From contig JAJFHE010000043.1 of the NCBI GenBank assembly GCA_021775755.1, positions 62,001-126,000 on the forward strand: a stretch of DNA of 64,000 nucleotides. The letters run 5' to 3'. This DNA comes from Hyphomicrobiales bacterium (GTDB taxonomy: Bacteria > Pseudomonadota > Alphaproteobacteria > Rhizobiales > JAJFHB01). Below, piece by piece: positions 24,765-33,339 of this stretch; within the stretch, counting starts at the first letter, position 1; every line of letters starts with the position of its first letter. The translations under genes were made by a program, and so were the position numbers. A model generated the notes under the pieces. That model was not told where the DNA came from. It saw only the letters and a program-made list of their open reading frames with translations, and ran no database searches.

Positions 24765-27206
24765 TCAGCACCTGATCCGGCTCATTTCCGGATCGTAGAG
24801 AGGCTCAAGGTGGAGGCGGCACGGCACCATCTCGGTTGCGGCTTCGAGGGTGTAGGTGCCGTCTTCAAGAAAATCGCGTGTGACACCTTCGTCATTGCGC
24901 ACATAGCCATAGCCGATCGATTTGCCGACCGTGTATCCAAAGCCGGCGCTTGTGAGATAGCCGACCGGTTCGCCGTTGCGCAAGATGGTTTCGCGCCCTA
25001 CCAGCACGACTTCAGGATCGTCCACGGTGAAGCAGGCAAGCTGCTTGCGCAGAGGCGCAGAAGCGGCGCGCTCGCACGCCTCACGGCCCAGAAACGCCTC
25101 GTTGGAACGCAGCTTCACGGCCCAGCCGAGACCCGCTTCGATGGACATGTCGTTGGGCGTGATGTCCGACCCCCAGGCGCGATAGCTCTTTTCAAGCCTC
25201 AACGATTCGATTGTCCGGTAACCGGCGGGCGCGATGCCGTATTCCTGCCCGGCGGCGAACAATGCATCGAATACATCGCCGGTGGCACCGATCGGCATGT
25301 GAAGCTCCCAGCCGAGTTCGCCCACATAGGTGATGCGCAGCGCGCGGATCCCGTGGCCGGCGATTTCGATTTCGCGCACCGCACCGAATGGAAAACCCTC
25401 ATGGGAGACGTCGTTTTCCGTGATCCCCGCCAGGACGTCGCGGGCATGCGGGCCGAACAACGAGAGCGTGCCGAAATCTTCCGTGACATCGCTCAGCCGT
25501 GCGTCGAGACCGGGCGCGATGTGCTGGCGTATCCATGCTGCATCATGGGTTCGGAAGCCGGTGCCGGTCACGATGTAGAACAGGTCATCGGCAAGTCTCG
25601 CAACGGTCAGGTCGCATTCGATACCGCCGCGGCTGTTCAGCATCTGCGTATAGGTCAGGCGGCCCGGTGGCTTGGCAATGTCGTTGGCGCAGATCCAGGT
25701 CAATGCGGTTTCCGCATCGGCGCCGCGGATCTCGAATTTCGCGAACGACGACTGATCGAACAGGGCGACACGCTCGCGGCAGGCTGCATGCGCCGCACCG
25801 ACATGCTCAAACCAGTTCTGGCGACCCATGGCATAGACATCACGCGGTTCGACCCCTGGCGGCGCGAACCAGTTGGGCCGTTCCCACCCCAGCTTGGAGC
25901 CGAAACAGGCGCGCTGTGATTGTAACCGGTCATAGAGCGGCGACACGATGCGCGGGCGGCCGCTCTCATATTCCTCATGCGGGAAGCCAATGGTGTAGTG
26001 CTTGCCATAGGCCTCGAGCGTGCGCTCGCGGACCCAGCCCGCGTCATGGTGCAGCGATGAGAACCGGCGAATGTCGACCGACCAGAGGTCGAGAGGTTGT
26101 TCGCCGCTCATGACCCATTCGGCCAGCGTCCAGCCGGCGCCGCCACCCGCCGCGATGCCGAAGGCGTTGAACCCCGCACCGACAAAGAAGCCGCGCACTT
26201 CCGGCGCTTCGCCCATGATGTAGGTGCCATCTGGGGTGAAACTCTCCGGTCCGTTGATCAGCTGTTTTACGCCTGCCGTTTCAAAGGCCGGCAGACGGAT
26301 CAACGCCTGCTCCATGGTCGGCTCGAAGTGATCCCAGTCCGGCTGCAGCAATTGAAACTCGAACCCGTCCGGCAAACCGTCGTCGGCCCAGGAAACGGGA
26401 TTGGGCTCATAGGCGCCCATGATGAGGCCGCCGACCTCTTCCTTGAAATAGATGCGCCGGTCAGGGTCACGCAGCGTCGGCAGGTCCGACGCCACGCCGT
26501 CAATCCGCTCCGACACCATATACTGGTGGCGAACCGGTTGCAGCGGTACACTGACGCCGGCAAGTTGCCCGATTTCACGCGCCCACATGCCACCGCAATT
26601 GACTACCTTCTCGCAGGAAATGCTGCCTTGATGGGTATGGACGGCGCGCACTTCGCCGTCTTCGACATCGAAGCCTGTGACCTTCACGCCTTCGAAGATT
26701 TTCGCCCCGTGCATGCGTGCGCCCTTGGCGAGCGACTGCGCGATATCGGAGGGCGATGCCTGGCCGTCGGTCGGCAGGAATGCCGCGCCGACGAGATCGG
26801 ATTCGTCCATCAACGGCCACATGGCTTTGGTTTCCGCCGGCGTCAGCAATTCCATTTCCAGACCGAAACTGTGTGCGGTGGTGGCCTGGCGTCTGATCTC
26901 CGTCCAGCGCTCCTCGTTGCAGGCCAGACGCAGGCCGCCGTTCTGTTTCCAGCCCGTGGCGAGACCGGTTTCGGCCTCAAGGCCTTCGTAGAGTTCAACG
27001 GAGTACTTGAGCACCTGGGTGATGCTGGCGGACGAGCGCAACTGGCCGACCAAACCGGCGGCGTGCCAGGTCGAGCCGTTGGTGAGCTTTCCGCTTTCGA
27101 GCAGCACCACGTTCGCCTTGTGGTCGCGGGCAAGGTGGTAGGCGGTGGAGCAGCCAACAATGCCGCCGCCGATGACGACGATCTGGGCTTGCGCGGGAAG
27201 GGTCAT
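24765..27206 (-). CDS. Dimethylglycine/sarcosine dehydrogenase-like flavoprotein with GcvT domain
   Basis: The 813-residue product has an N-terminal DAO-type FAD fold (VVIGGGIVGCSTAYHLA) and SGKLTNGSTWHAAG, in which H48 occupies the position of the covalently flavinylated histidine of dimethylglycine dehydrogenase. From about residue 430 a folate-binding GcvT/aminomethyltransferase domain follows (FAKFEIRGADAETALTWICA, then GELGWELHMP). Such enzymes oxidise an N-methyl group and pass the formaldehyde unit to tetrahydrofolate. Its ATG overlaps the stop of kinase copy 2 in ATGA, so translation is coupled. In this operon it should oxidise the imported amine or a product of it. Confidence 0.92.
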   Translation of the reverse strand: MTLPAQAQIVVIGGGIVGCSTAYHLARDHKANVVLLESGKLTNGSTWHAAGLVGQLRSSASITQVLKYSVELYEGLEAETGLATGWKQNGGLRLACNEERWTEIRRQATTAHSFGLEMELLTPAETKAMWPLMDESDLVGAAFLPTDGQASPSDIAQSLAKGARMHGAKIFEGVKVTGFDVEDGEVRAVHTHQGSISCEKVVNCGGMWAREIGQLAGVSVPLQPVRHQYMVSERIDGVASDLPTLRDPDRRIYFKEEVGGLIMGAYEPNPVSWADDGLPDGFEFQLLQPDWDHFEPTMEQALIRLPAFETAGVKQLINGPESFTPDGTYIMGEAPEVRGFFVGAGFNAFGIAAGGGAGWTLAEWVMSGEQPLDLWSVDIRRFSSLHHDAGWVRERTLEAYGKHYTIGFPHEEYESGRPRIVSPLYDRLQSQRACFGSKLGWERPNWFAPPGVEPRDVYAMGRQNWFEHVGAAHAACRERVALFDQSSFAKFEIRGADAETALTWICANDIAKPPGRLTYTQMLNSRGGIECDLTVARLADDLFYIVTGTGFRTHDAAWIRQHIAPGLDARLSDVTEDFGTLSLFGPHARDVLAGITENDVSHEGFPFGAVREIEIAGHGIRALRITYVGELGWELHMPIGATGDVFDALFAAGQEYGIAPAGYRTIESLRLEKSYRAWGSDITPNDMSIEAGLGWAVKLRSNEAFLGREACERAASAPLRKQLACFTVDDPEVVLVGRETILRNGEPVGYLTSAGFGYTVGKSIGYGYVRNDEGVTRDFLEDGTYTLEAATEMVPCRLHLEPLYDPEMSRIRC

Positions 27207-28090
27207 GTGGCCGCACTTCCGTAGGTGGAGCGGTAATGTTCAAGCACGCCGTCGAGGCGCTCAAGGTTTTCCGCCGTGTAAGCGACGTAATCGACACCTG
27301 GAGCATCGAGATGAATTTCCGAGACCATGCTCCACATAGCTTCGCGCAGGAGCGAGGCGCATTTCATGGCGGCAAGGCTTTGCGTCAACGCGGCATCGGG
27401 CTTGGCGCCGAAATAGACCGACAGCAGAGTTTCGTCTTCTTCCGGTGAGAACAGGGCATTGGATGCGATGCCGGCAAGGTCGAACATCGCTGTGCCGAAG
27501 CCGGCATATTCATAGTCGATCAGCCACAGACGCGATCCGTCATCGAGGAAATTGGCGGGCAGCAGGTCACTGTGGCCGTAGACGATCGGCAGCGGCACCT
27601 GAACCTTTTCGAACTCATCGGAAAGCGACAGGTAGCCGGGCACATGTTCGAGCATCCGGCTGTTTCCGGCCTTCAACGTTGCGGCGTAGTCGCGAATAAC
27701 ATGGAACACCCAGAACAGGCGCCCCGGTCCCGTGACGAACCGCGGCATGTTGTTGTGATAGTCGCGCACGAACATCGCAATGCGCTCCAGGTTGGCCCGC
27801 ACGTCCGCATCGTCATAGGTTTTGGCCTCGATGAAGCGGAACACCATGACGCCGGGTGCGGTGTAGACCAGTTCCGGGGCAAAACCTGCATCGTGCGCGG
27901 CCTTTGAGGCCATTGCCTCGTTTTCACGCGATACGTGATGCACGGGGAAGTTTTCGCCGAAGCGCACCACGTACTTGGTGCCCGCATCGGCCACGGTGAA
28001 ACTCTCGTTGCTCAAACCGCCTTTAAGCGGGTCGGGCTCGACGGGACCGGACCACAACGGCAGCGCCTTTAGGCGATCGATGGACGACAT
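27203..28090 (-). CDS. Choline-kinase-like phosphotransferase (APH fold), copy 2
   Basis: The catalytic segment is IVYGHSDLLPANFLDDGSRL then WLIDYEYAGFGTAMFD, equivalent to the loop in copy 1 but with HSD in place of HCD. The N-terminal part has GGLSNESFTVADAGTKYVVR. The start is ATG at 28090, with GAAAGG ten bases upstream; a TTG two codons earlier lacks support. The 295-residue length fits. The gene sits between the transporter permease and the dehydrogenase, overlapping the latter by four bases. Two divergent kinases in one operon suggest two phosphorylatable substrates or a heteromer (inference). Confidence 0.88.
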   Translation of the reverse strand: MSSIDRLKALPLWSGPVEPDPLKGGLSNESFTVADAGTKYVVRFGENFPVHHVSRENEAMASKAAHDAGFAPELVYTAPGVMVFRFIEAKTYDDADVRANLERIAMFVRDYHNNMPRFVTGPGRLFWVFHVIRDYAATLKAGNSRMLEHVPGYLSLSDEFEKVQVPLPIVYGHSDLLPANFLDDGSRLWLIDYEYAGFGTAMFDLAGIASNALFSPEEDETLLSVYFGAKPDAALTQSLAAMKCASLLREAMWSMVSEIHLDAPGVDYVAYTAENLERLDGVLEHYRSTYGSAAT

Positions 28091-28109
28091 GAGCAACTGA
28101 CCTTTCGTT

Positions 28110-30170
28110 CTACTGAAGCCCGAGGCGCGCTCTTGCGCGCTGGGCGCCGGCGGTTATCAGACGATCGGCGATGATGGCGATGAAGGCGACACAGAACCCG
28201 GCGACGAGGCCGCGCCCGATATCCGCTTTGGTGAGGGCGATGTAGACTTCCTGGCCGAGTTCGCGGGTGCCGACGAGAGCGGTTATGACCAGCATGGAAA
28301 GCGCCAGCATGATTGTCTGGTTGATCCCCAGCATGATCTCGGGCAAGGCGAGTTTCAGCTTGATCTTGCGCAAGAGTTGCCCGGGTGTGCAGCCGGAAAC
28401 CACACCGGCTTCGAGAAGCTGCGGATCGACCTGGCGGATGCCATGCGCGGTATAGCGGACCGCCGGTGCCAGCGCATAGGCGACAACGGCAATCATTGCA
28501 GTGAAATCGCCGACGCGGAACAGCATGACGACAGGCATCAGATAGACGAATGAGGGCAGGGTCTGAAGCGTGTCGATGACGACGCGAACGACGCGCCAGA
28601 CGCGCTCGCGTTCCGCCGCCGCGATGCCGACGGGGATGCCGATCAGGCAGGCGAACATCACCGAGATGCCGCAGAGGTAGACGGTGACCATGGCCTTGGA
28701 CCACAGGCCGACGGAAGCCACGAACAGGCACAGCAGGGCGCACAACACTCCGAGCCGCCAGCCGCCGAGCGAGTATCCTGCAAGGCCGAGAAGTGCCATG
28801 GCAACGGGCCAGGGTATGGCGATCAAAAACCGCTTGAACGGGATCAGGACGTTCAGCAGCAGCGCGTTTTTGAATGTTTCGAGTTCGTCGAAAAAGTTGA
28901 TGTTGATGTACTTGACGAGCTCCGACCAGAAGTCGCCGGTGGTGATCGACCAGGCTGCGGGCCACGCCTGCGCCCAACCCCAGAACAGGCCGAGAATGCC
29001 GGTGGCGAGCACCACGGCGAGGCAGACGGCGGTATAGGGAAAACGCCGCCAAAGCGCGGAGGGCCGCTCCTCGCGGTGTTCGCTCGGTTCGCGGCTGGCG
29101 AAAGCCTGGGACAGGCGGTCCAGCGCAATCGCCAGAACGACGATGCCGACGCCTGCTTCGATGCCGGCGCCGATGTCGAGGCGGCGGAGCGAGGCAAGCA
29201 CGTCATAGCCCAGCCCGCCGGCGCCGATCATCGAGGCGATGATCACCATATTGAGCGACAGCATGATGACCTGATTGACGCCAATCATAAGGCTCGACAT
29301 GGCAGACGGGACCATGACGCGCCAGGTCATTTGTCTTCTGGTGCAGCCGACCATGTTGCCGAGGTCAATGATTTCGCCTGGGACCTGCTTCAGTGCCAGC
29401 ATGGTGATGCGCACCATGGGCGGCATGGCATAGATGATGGTGGCGATGATGGCGGAGACCGGGCCGAAGCCGAACAACACGAGGATCGGCACGAGATAGG
29501 CAAATACCGGCACCGTCTGCATGAGGTCGAGGACGGGCGAAACGATCATTTTAACAATGCGGCTGCGATGCGCGGCGATACCGATCAAGAGTCCGCCGGC
29601 GACACCGAACGGCACTGCGATGACGATCGACGACAGCGTCACCATGGCGCTCGACCACTGATTGAAAAGAGCCAGATAGAGGAAACAGGCGCCGACCAGC
29701 GCAGCGAGTTTCCGGTCGCGGGCAAAGCGTGCCATCGCAACGATGATGACAATGACGGCGATCCAGGAAAGCGGCGGCAGGATCTGAATTGCAGCAGATC
29801 CCTGGCCTTCCAGAAACCCTGTTGAGAGAAGGCTTTTAGCGAGAATGTAGGGGCGTTCCATAATCCATGAAACGCCTCGAGTGAGTTCGGTAAAAGTAAA
29901 CAGACCGAAGCTCGCATCGCTTATCAGCCAGTCCACAACCTTGGAGATCCAGTTCTTCAGCTCGATAAATTTTCCATCGAAATAGAGCTCCAGGCGCCAG
30001 GCCCGGGGATACTTGAATGCCCATGGTGCATAAGGTTCCGCGAAGGTGGCAAAGGTCACGGCGGCGGCAAGAGCCGCGCACCAGATCATCACCAAGGGCC
30101 GCTGAAAGAAACGCCGCGGGACTGGCTCTTCTTTAAGAGACGGGTCCGTCGATGTCGGGATGTCGGTCAT
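28110..30170 (-). CDS. proW: Glycine betaine/proline-type ABC permease, two ProW domains fused
   Basis: At 686 residues it is about twice the usual ProW. Each half carries one binding-protein-dependent transport permease domain with the same EAA-like loop region: MLALKQVPGEIIDLGNMVGC then TRRQMTWRVMVPSAMSSLM in the first, and RQVDPQLLEAGVVSGCTPGQ then LLRKIKLKLALPEIMLGINQ in the second. The fusion encodes both inner-membrane subunits of an importer on one chain. It follows the ATPase gene by four bases and has AGGGG before the ATG. Together with the adjacent ATPase and binding protein it forms a complete ProU-type system for a quaternary amine. Confidence 0.92.
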   Translation of the reverse strand: MTDIPTSTDPSLKEEPVPRRFFQRPLVMIWCAALAAAVTFATFAEPYAPWAFKYPRAWRLELYFDGKFIELKNWISKVVDWLISDASFGLFTFTELTRGVSWIMERPYILAKSLLSTGFLEGQGSAAIQILPPLSWIAVIVIIVAMARFARDRKLAALVGACFLYLALFNQWSSAMVTLSSIVIAVPFGVAGGLLIGIAAHRSRIVKMIVSPVLDLMQTVPVFAYLVPILVLFGFGPVSAIIATIIYAMPPMVRITMLALKQVPGEIIDLGNMVGCTRRQMTWRVMVPSAMSSLMIGVNQVIMLSLNMVIIASMIGAGGLGYDVLASLRRLDIGAGIEAGVGIVVLAIALDRLSQAFASREPSEHREERPSALWRRFPYTAVCLAVVLATGILGLFWGWAQAWPAAWSITTGDFWSELVKYININFFDELETFKNALLLNVLIPFKRFLIAIPWPVAMALLGLAGYSLGGWRLGVLCALLCLFVASVGLWSKAMVTVYLCGISVMFACLIGIPVGIAAAERERVWRVVRVVIDTLQTLPSFVYLMPVVMLFRVGDFTAMIAVVAYALAPAVRYTAHGIRQVDPQLLEAGVVSGCTPGQLLRKIKLKLALPEIMLGINQTIMLALSMLVITALVGTRELGQEVYIALTKADIGRGLVAGFCVAFIAIIADRLITAGAQRARARLGLQ

Positions 30171-30174
30171 CGCT

Positions 30175-31203
30175 TCACCCCTGCATCAAGATCGCGATAA
30201 CGTCGTCGCGTGTCAGTTGGCCGACCGTTTTTCCGGTCGCGTCGGTGACCGCGAACGCCCGGTCCGCCCCGTTTAGGTCGTTGGCGATGTCGCTGATCTT
30301 GGCGGATGCGGGCACCTCGCCTGCATAGCCGCCGCGTGGCGGGCGCTTTGGTGGCGGCGCCATGATCGCGCGTACCGACAAGACCTTGGCACGCGATACG
30401 TCGCGTGTGAATTCGGCGACATAGTCGGTTGCCGGGCGGATGACGAGATCTTCCGGCGTGCCGACCTGGTCGACCGCGCCGTCCTTCATGATGGCGATGC
30501 GGTCAGCAAGGCGAATGGCTTCGTCGAAGTCGTGGGTAATGAACACGATGGATTTTTGCAGCAGCTTCTGCAGACGCAGAAACTCGTCCTGCATTTCACG
30601 GCGGATGAGCGGGTCAAGCGCGGAGAACGGCTCGTCGAGGAACCACAGTTCGGGTTCGACGGCGAGAGAGCGGGCGATGCCGACGCGCTGCTGTTGGCCG
30701 CCGGACAACTCACGCGGATAGTAGTTCTCCCGGCCCTGGAGGCCGACAAGTTCGACGATTTCGCGGGCGCGGCGTTCGCGCTCGCCTCGGGCAATGCCCT
30801 GGACTTCGAGCGGGAAGGCGACGTTGCCGAGCACGGTGAGATGCGGCAGCAGCGCAAAATGCTGGAACACCATGCCCATTCGGTGGCGCCGAATTTCGAT
30901 CATCTCCGCCGCACTTGCCTTGAGCAGATCGGTGCCTTCGAAGAGGATTTCTCCGGCCGTCGGCTCGATGAGGCGCGACATGCAGCGGACCAGTGTCGAT
31001 TTGCCCGAGCCGGACAGTCCCATGATGACGAAGATCTCACCGTCTGAGACCTCAAGCGAAACATCGCGGACAGCTCCAATCAGACCGGCGCTTTGCAGAT
31101 CCGACATCGACATGCCGCGATTGTTCGCCAGCGCCGCTTCCGCACCGGGCCCGAACAGTTTCCAGACAGATTTGCAGACGAGTTTCGCTTCGTTCTCAGC
31201 CAT
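30175..31203 (-). CDS. proV: Glycine betaine/proline-type ABC transporter ATP-binding protein
   Basis: Walker A is GLSGSGKST (62-70), the signature is LSGGQQQRVGIARSLA, and Walker B is LWFLDEPFSALDP. The C-terminal 60-70 residues (ISDIANDLNGADRAFAVTDA, then GKTVGQLTRDDVIAILMQG) resemble a single CBS unit, whereas ProV/OpuA usually has two. The N-terminal extension VWKLFGPG and the GMSMSD segment are typical of ProV. GGGAAGAG precedes the ATG. A stem-loop separates it from the upstream binding-protein gene. Confidence 0.93.
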   Translation of the reverse strand: MAENEAKLVCKSVWKLFGPGAEAALANNRGMSMSDLQSAGLIGAVRDVSLEVSDGEIFVIMGLSGSGKSTLVRCMSRLIEPTAGEILFEGTDLLKASAAEMIEIRRHRMGMVFQHFALLPHLTVLGNVAFPLEVQGIARGERERRAREIVELVGLQGRENYYPRELSGGQQQRVGIARSLAVEPELWFLDEPFSALDPLIRREMQDEFLRLQKLLQKSIVFITHDFDEAIRLADRIAIMKDGAVDQVGTPEDLVIRPATDYVAEFTRDVSRAKVLSVRAIMAPPPKRPPRGGYAGEVPASAKISDIANDLNGADRAFAVTDATGKTVGQLTRDDVIAILMQG

Positions 31204-31297
31204 ATCGCTCTTCCCGCGACGCCGAACGGGATCATCCCGCCGGACGCCGATCGTTGCCTCTGACGCAGTTCAGGATAGGGAGTCTAAGCGATTGGGC

Positions 31298-31330
31298 GGG
31301 AAAAGGCAGTTTCAACTGCCGCCTTTTCCC
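31298..31330 (-). promoter_or_regulatory. Intercistronic stem-loop between the binding-protein and ATPase genes
   Basis: GGGAAAAGGC (31298-31307) pairs with GCCTTTTCCC (31321-31330), with a further AGTT/AACT pairing inside. No T-run follows on the minus strand, so it is more likely an mRNA-stabilising or attenuating hairpin than a full terminator. It fits the usual need for more binding protein than membrane components. Confidence 0.7.
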
Positions 31331-31344
31331 GGCCCGGTTCGATG

Positions 31345-32307
31345 TTACTGGCTCCAGGTGGACCAGCGGTTTTCGTTTGTCTTCATCCACTCACCGACCA
31401 CGTCGTCCACGGAACGGCCTTCGAGGTCGACGGCGGCAACCATGGCGCCCATTTCATCGTTGTTGATGTTGAAGTTCGACACCAACGCGTGTGCGCCTGG
31501 CCATTTGTCCTCAAGGCCGGCCCATGCGACTTTCCAGATCGGGCCGCGCGGCTTGCCGCAATCATAAGCGGCGTCGGGGTTCGAGCCCCAGCTTTCGTCG
31601 GAATAGCACTCGGCCGTATAGGCCGGGAAGTCGACCCATTCGCCTTCGAACTTCACCGGTGCCCAGTGCGGGGCATAGACCCACAGCAGGATCGGCGCCT
31701 GGCGCTGATAGGCGGATTCGAGTTCGGCGAACAGCGCCGCATCGGTTCCCGCATGAACGACTTCGTACTCAAGACCAAGCGCTTCGGCGCGCTCATCGTC
31801 ATAGCCGCCCCAGGTGACCGGCCCGCCAAGATAGCGGCCGTTGGGGGCGGTTTCGGCGGTGGAGAACGCTTCCGCACAGTCGTTCAGGGCTTCCCAGTTC
31901 GGCAGGCCCGGGCAGCGTTCTTTCATGTATGCTGGATACCACCATTCCTCGATGGCCTGCATACCGGTCTCGCCGAGATTGACGACATTGCCGGTAGCGG
32001 TGGCTTCATCCATTGCGTCGCGGCCGGTGGTTTCCCAGATCTCCATGGCGACATGCAGATCACCGGTCTTCAGGCCGGCAAACTGGGCAATGTAGTCGGC
32101 CGTCACATATTCGACGTTGTAGCCGTTGCGGATCAGCACCTCGCCCATGATCTGGGTGGTGATGAGTTGGCCGGTCCAGTCATGAAGTGTAATCTTGATC
32201 GGATCCTGAGATTCAGCTTCCGCCCAGACGGGGGTGGTGGTTGCCGTTGTTGCGGCCAGGGCAAGTGCGCCCAAGAGCATTTTGGAATGACGAAGAATGT
32301 TTGACAT
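31345..32307 (-). CDS. proX: Periplasmic substrate-binding protein of the betaine-type ABC importer
   Basis: The signal peptide (LLGALALAATTATTTPVWA) is followed by an OpuAC/ProX-type domain: ITLHDWTGQLITTQIMGEVL, MEIWETTGRDAMDEA, EEWWYPAYMKERCPGLPNW and LLWVYAPHWAPVKFEGEW. The many tryptophans are typical of aromatic cages that hold trimethylammonium groups. A single internal Cys pair (CPGLPNWEALNDC) might form a disulphide. GGGAGG before the ATG is a strong ribosome site. As the first gene of the operon it lies just behind the shared promoter region with the DeoR regulator. Confidence 0.93.
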   Translation of the reverse strand: MSNILRHSKMLLGALALAATTATTTPVWAEAESQDPIKITLHDWTGQLITTQIMGEVLIRNGYNVEYVTADYIAQFAGLKTGDLHVAMEIWETTGRDAMDEATATGNVVNLGETGMQAIEEWWYPAYMKERCPGLPNWEALNDCAEAFSTAETAPNGRYLGGPVTWGGYDDERAEALGLEYEVVHAGTDAALFAELESAYQRQAPILLWVYAPHWAPVKFEGEWVDFPAYTAECYSDESWGSNPDAAYDCGKPRGPIWKVAWAGLEDKWPGAHALVSNFNINNDEMGAMVAAVDLEGRSVDDVVGEWMKTNENRWSTWSQ

Positions 32308-32433
32308 AGATTTCCTCCCAAACGCGAAAGCCCTTGCCGCCGTTTGACGGGCTCCAAAGCCCTATCCGGCGCGCTTTCAAAAGCTTCGCTGATCGGGAGT
32401 TTTGCGTTCGTTCGGGGAAGTGTCAACAAAAAA

Positions 32434-32489
32434 TGTGGTAATTTGTGATTTTTACACCTGATTTGTTTGTTTTTTGTGGTTATCTTGTG
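32434..32489. promoter_or_regulatory. Candidate DeoR operator: paired direct repeats
   Basis: TGTGGTAATTTGTG (32434-32447) and TGTGGTTATCTTGTG (32475-32489) are nearly identical and start 41 bases apart, about four helical turns. They occupy the AT-rich spacer between the divergent binding-protein gene and the DeoR gene. Tandem sites of this sort are typical for DeoR-family repressors. The inference is that the regulator controls both itself and the amine operon. Confidence 0.5.
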
Positions 32490-32524
32490 CAATATGTTGA
32501 TATGAGTGAAGTGAGGCCGGCATT

Positions 32525-33328
32525 TTGAGCGGAAACGACGAGCGGCGATACGCAAAGCGCCATGCCGATATTCTGCGCATCGTGCGTGACAAAGGCACCT
32601 GTACGATCGCGGAACTGGCGGAGCTGTTCGGCGTGTCGCAGGAATCGATCCGCCGCGACGTCAAACCGCTTACTGAAATGGGAGAACTGTTCAAGCTGCA
32701 TGGCGCGGTGACCTTGCCGCATCATCTAGGCGAAGCGCCGTTTGAAAAGCGCATGCGCGAGAACGCGGCGTCGAAACGGGCGATTGCGAAGCTCGCCGCG
32801 AGCTACATCAACGACGGCGATTCGGTCATGCTCGATACCGGTACAACGACCAGCATGCTGGCACGCGAACTTGTCGCCAAACGCCGACTGACCGTCGTTA
32901 CCAATTCCTCCGACGTCGCGCGCACGCTTGCCACCGTCAACGACAACACGGTCTATATGGCGGGCGGTGAGCTGCGTGGCGACAACGGGGCGGCTTTCGG
33001 CGCATCGGCCATCGAATTCGTCAGCCGGTTTTCCGTGCGCCATGCGGTGATCTCTATCGGTGCGATGGATGCTCACGACGGTGCCATGGACAACAAGCTC
33101 GAGGAAGCGGAGTTTGCACGTATTGTGCTGACGTGCGGAGAGATGTCGACGGTGGTAACCGACCATTCGAAGTTCGACCGCACCGGTCTCGTGAAGGTTT
33201 GCGAACTGGACGGGTTTGACCGGATCATTACCGACAAACGCCCCGAGGGCCCGCTATCCGCGGCACTGGAGGAAGCCGGCGTCGAAGTCCTGCAGGCGCC
33301 GGCGGAAGATCTCATTCGCATCGCCTGA
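32525..33328 (+). CDS. DeoR-family transcriptional regulator of the amine operon
   Basis: The N-terminal winged helix-turn-helix has CTIAELAELFGVSQESIRRD (about 22-41). The C-terminal sensor domain shows MLDTGTTTSMLARELV, YMAGGELRGDNGAAFGAS and VVTDHSKFDRTG, as in DeoR members that bind phosphorylated small molecules. It is 267 residues long with a TTG start; GTGAGG lies about ten bases upstream, and the only nearby ATG is out of frame. It diverges from the binding-protein gene across a spacer with paired repeats. A phosphorylated effector would fit an operon with two kinases (inference). Confidence 0.9.
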   Translation: MSGNDERRYAKRHADILRIVRDKGTCTIAELAELFGVSQESIRRDVKPLTEMGELFKLHGAVTLPHHLGEAPFEKRMRENAASKRAIAKLAASYINDGDSVMLDTGTTTSMLARELVAKRRLTVVTNSSDVARTLATVNDNTVYMAGGELRGDNGAAFGASAIEFVSRFSVRHAVISIGAMDAHDGAMDNKLEEAEFARIVLTCGEMSTVVTDHSKFDRTGLVKVCELDGFDRIITDKRPEGPLSAALEEAGVEVLQAPAEDLIRIA

Positions 33329-33339
33329 AACACGCGGAA

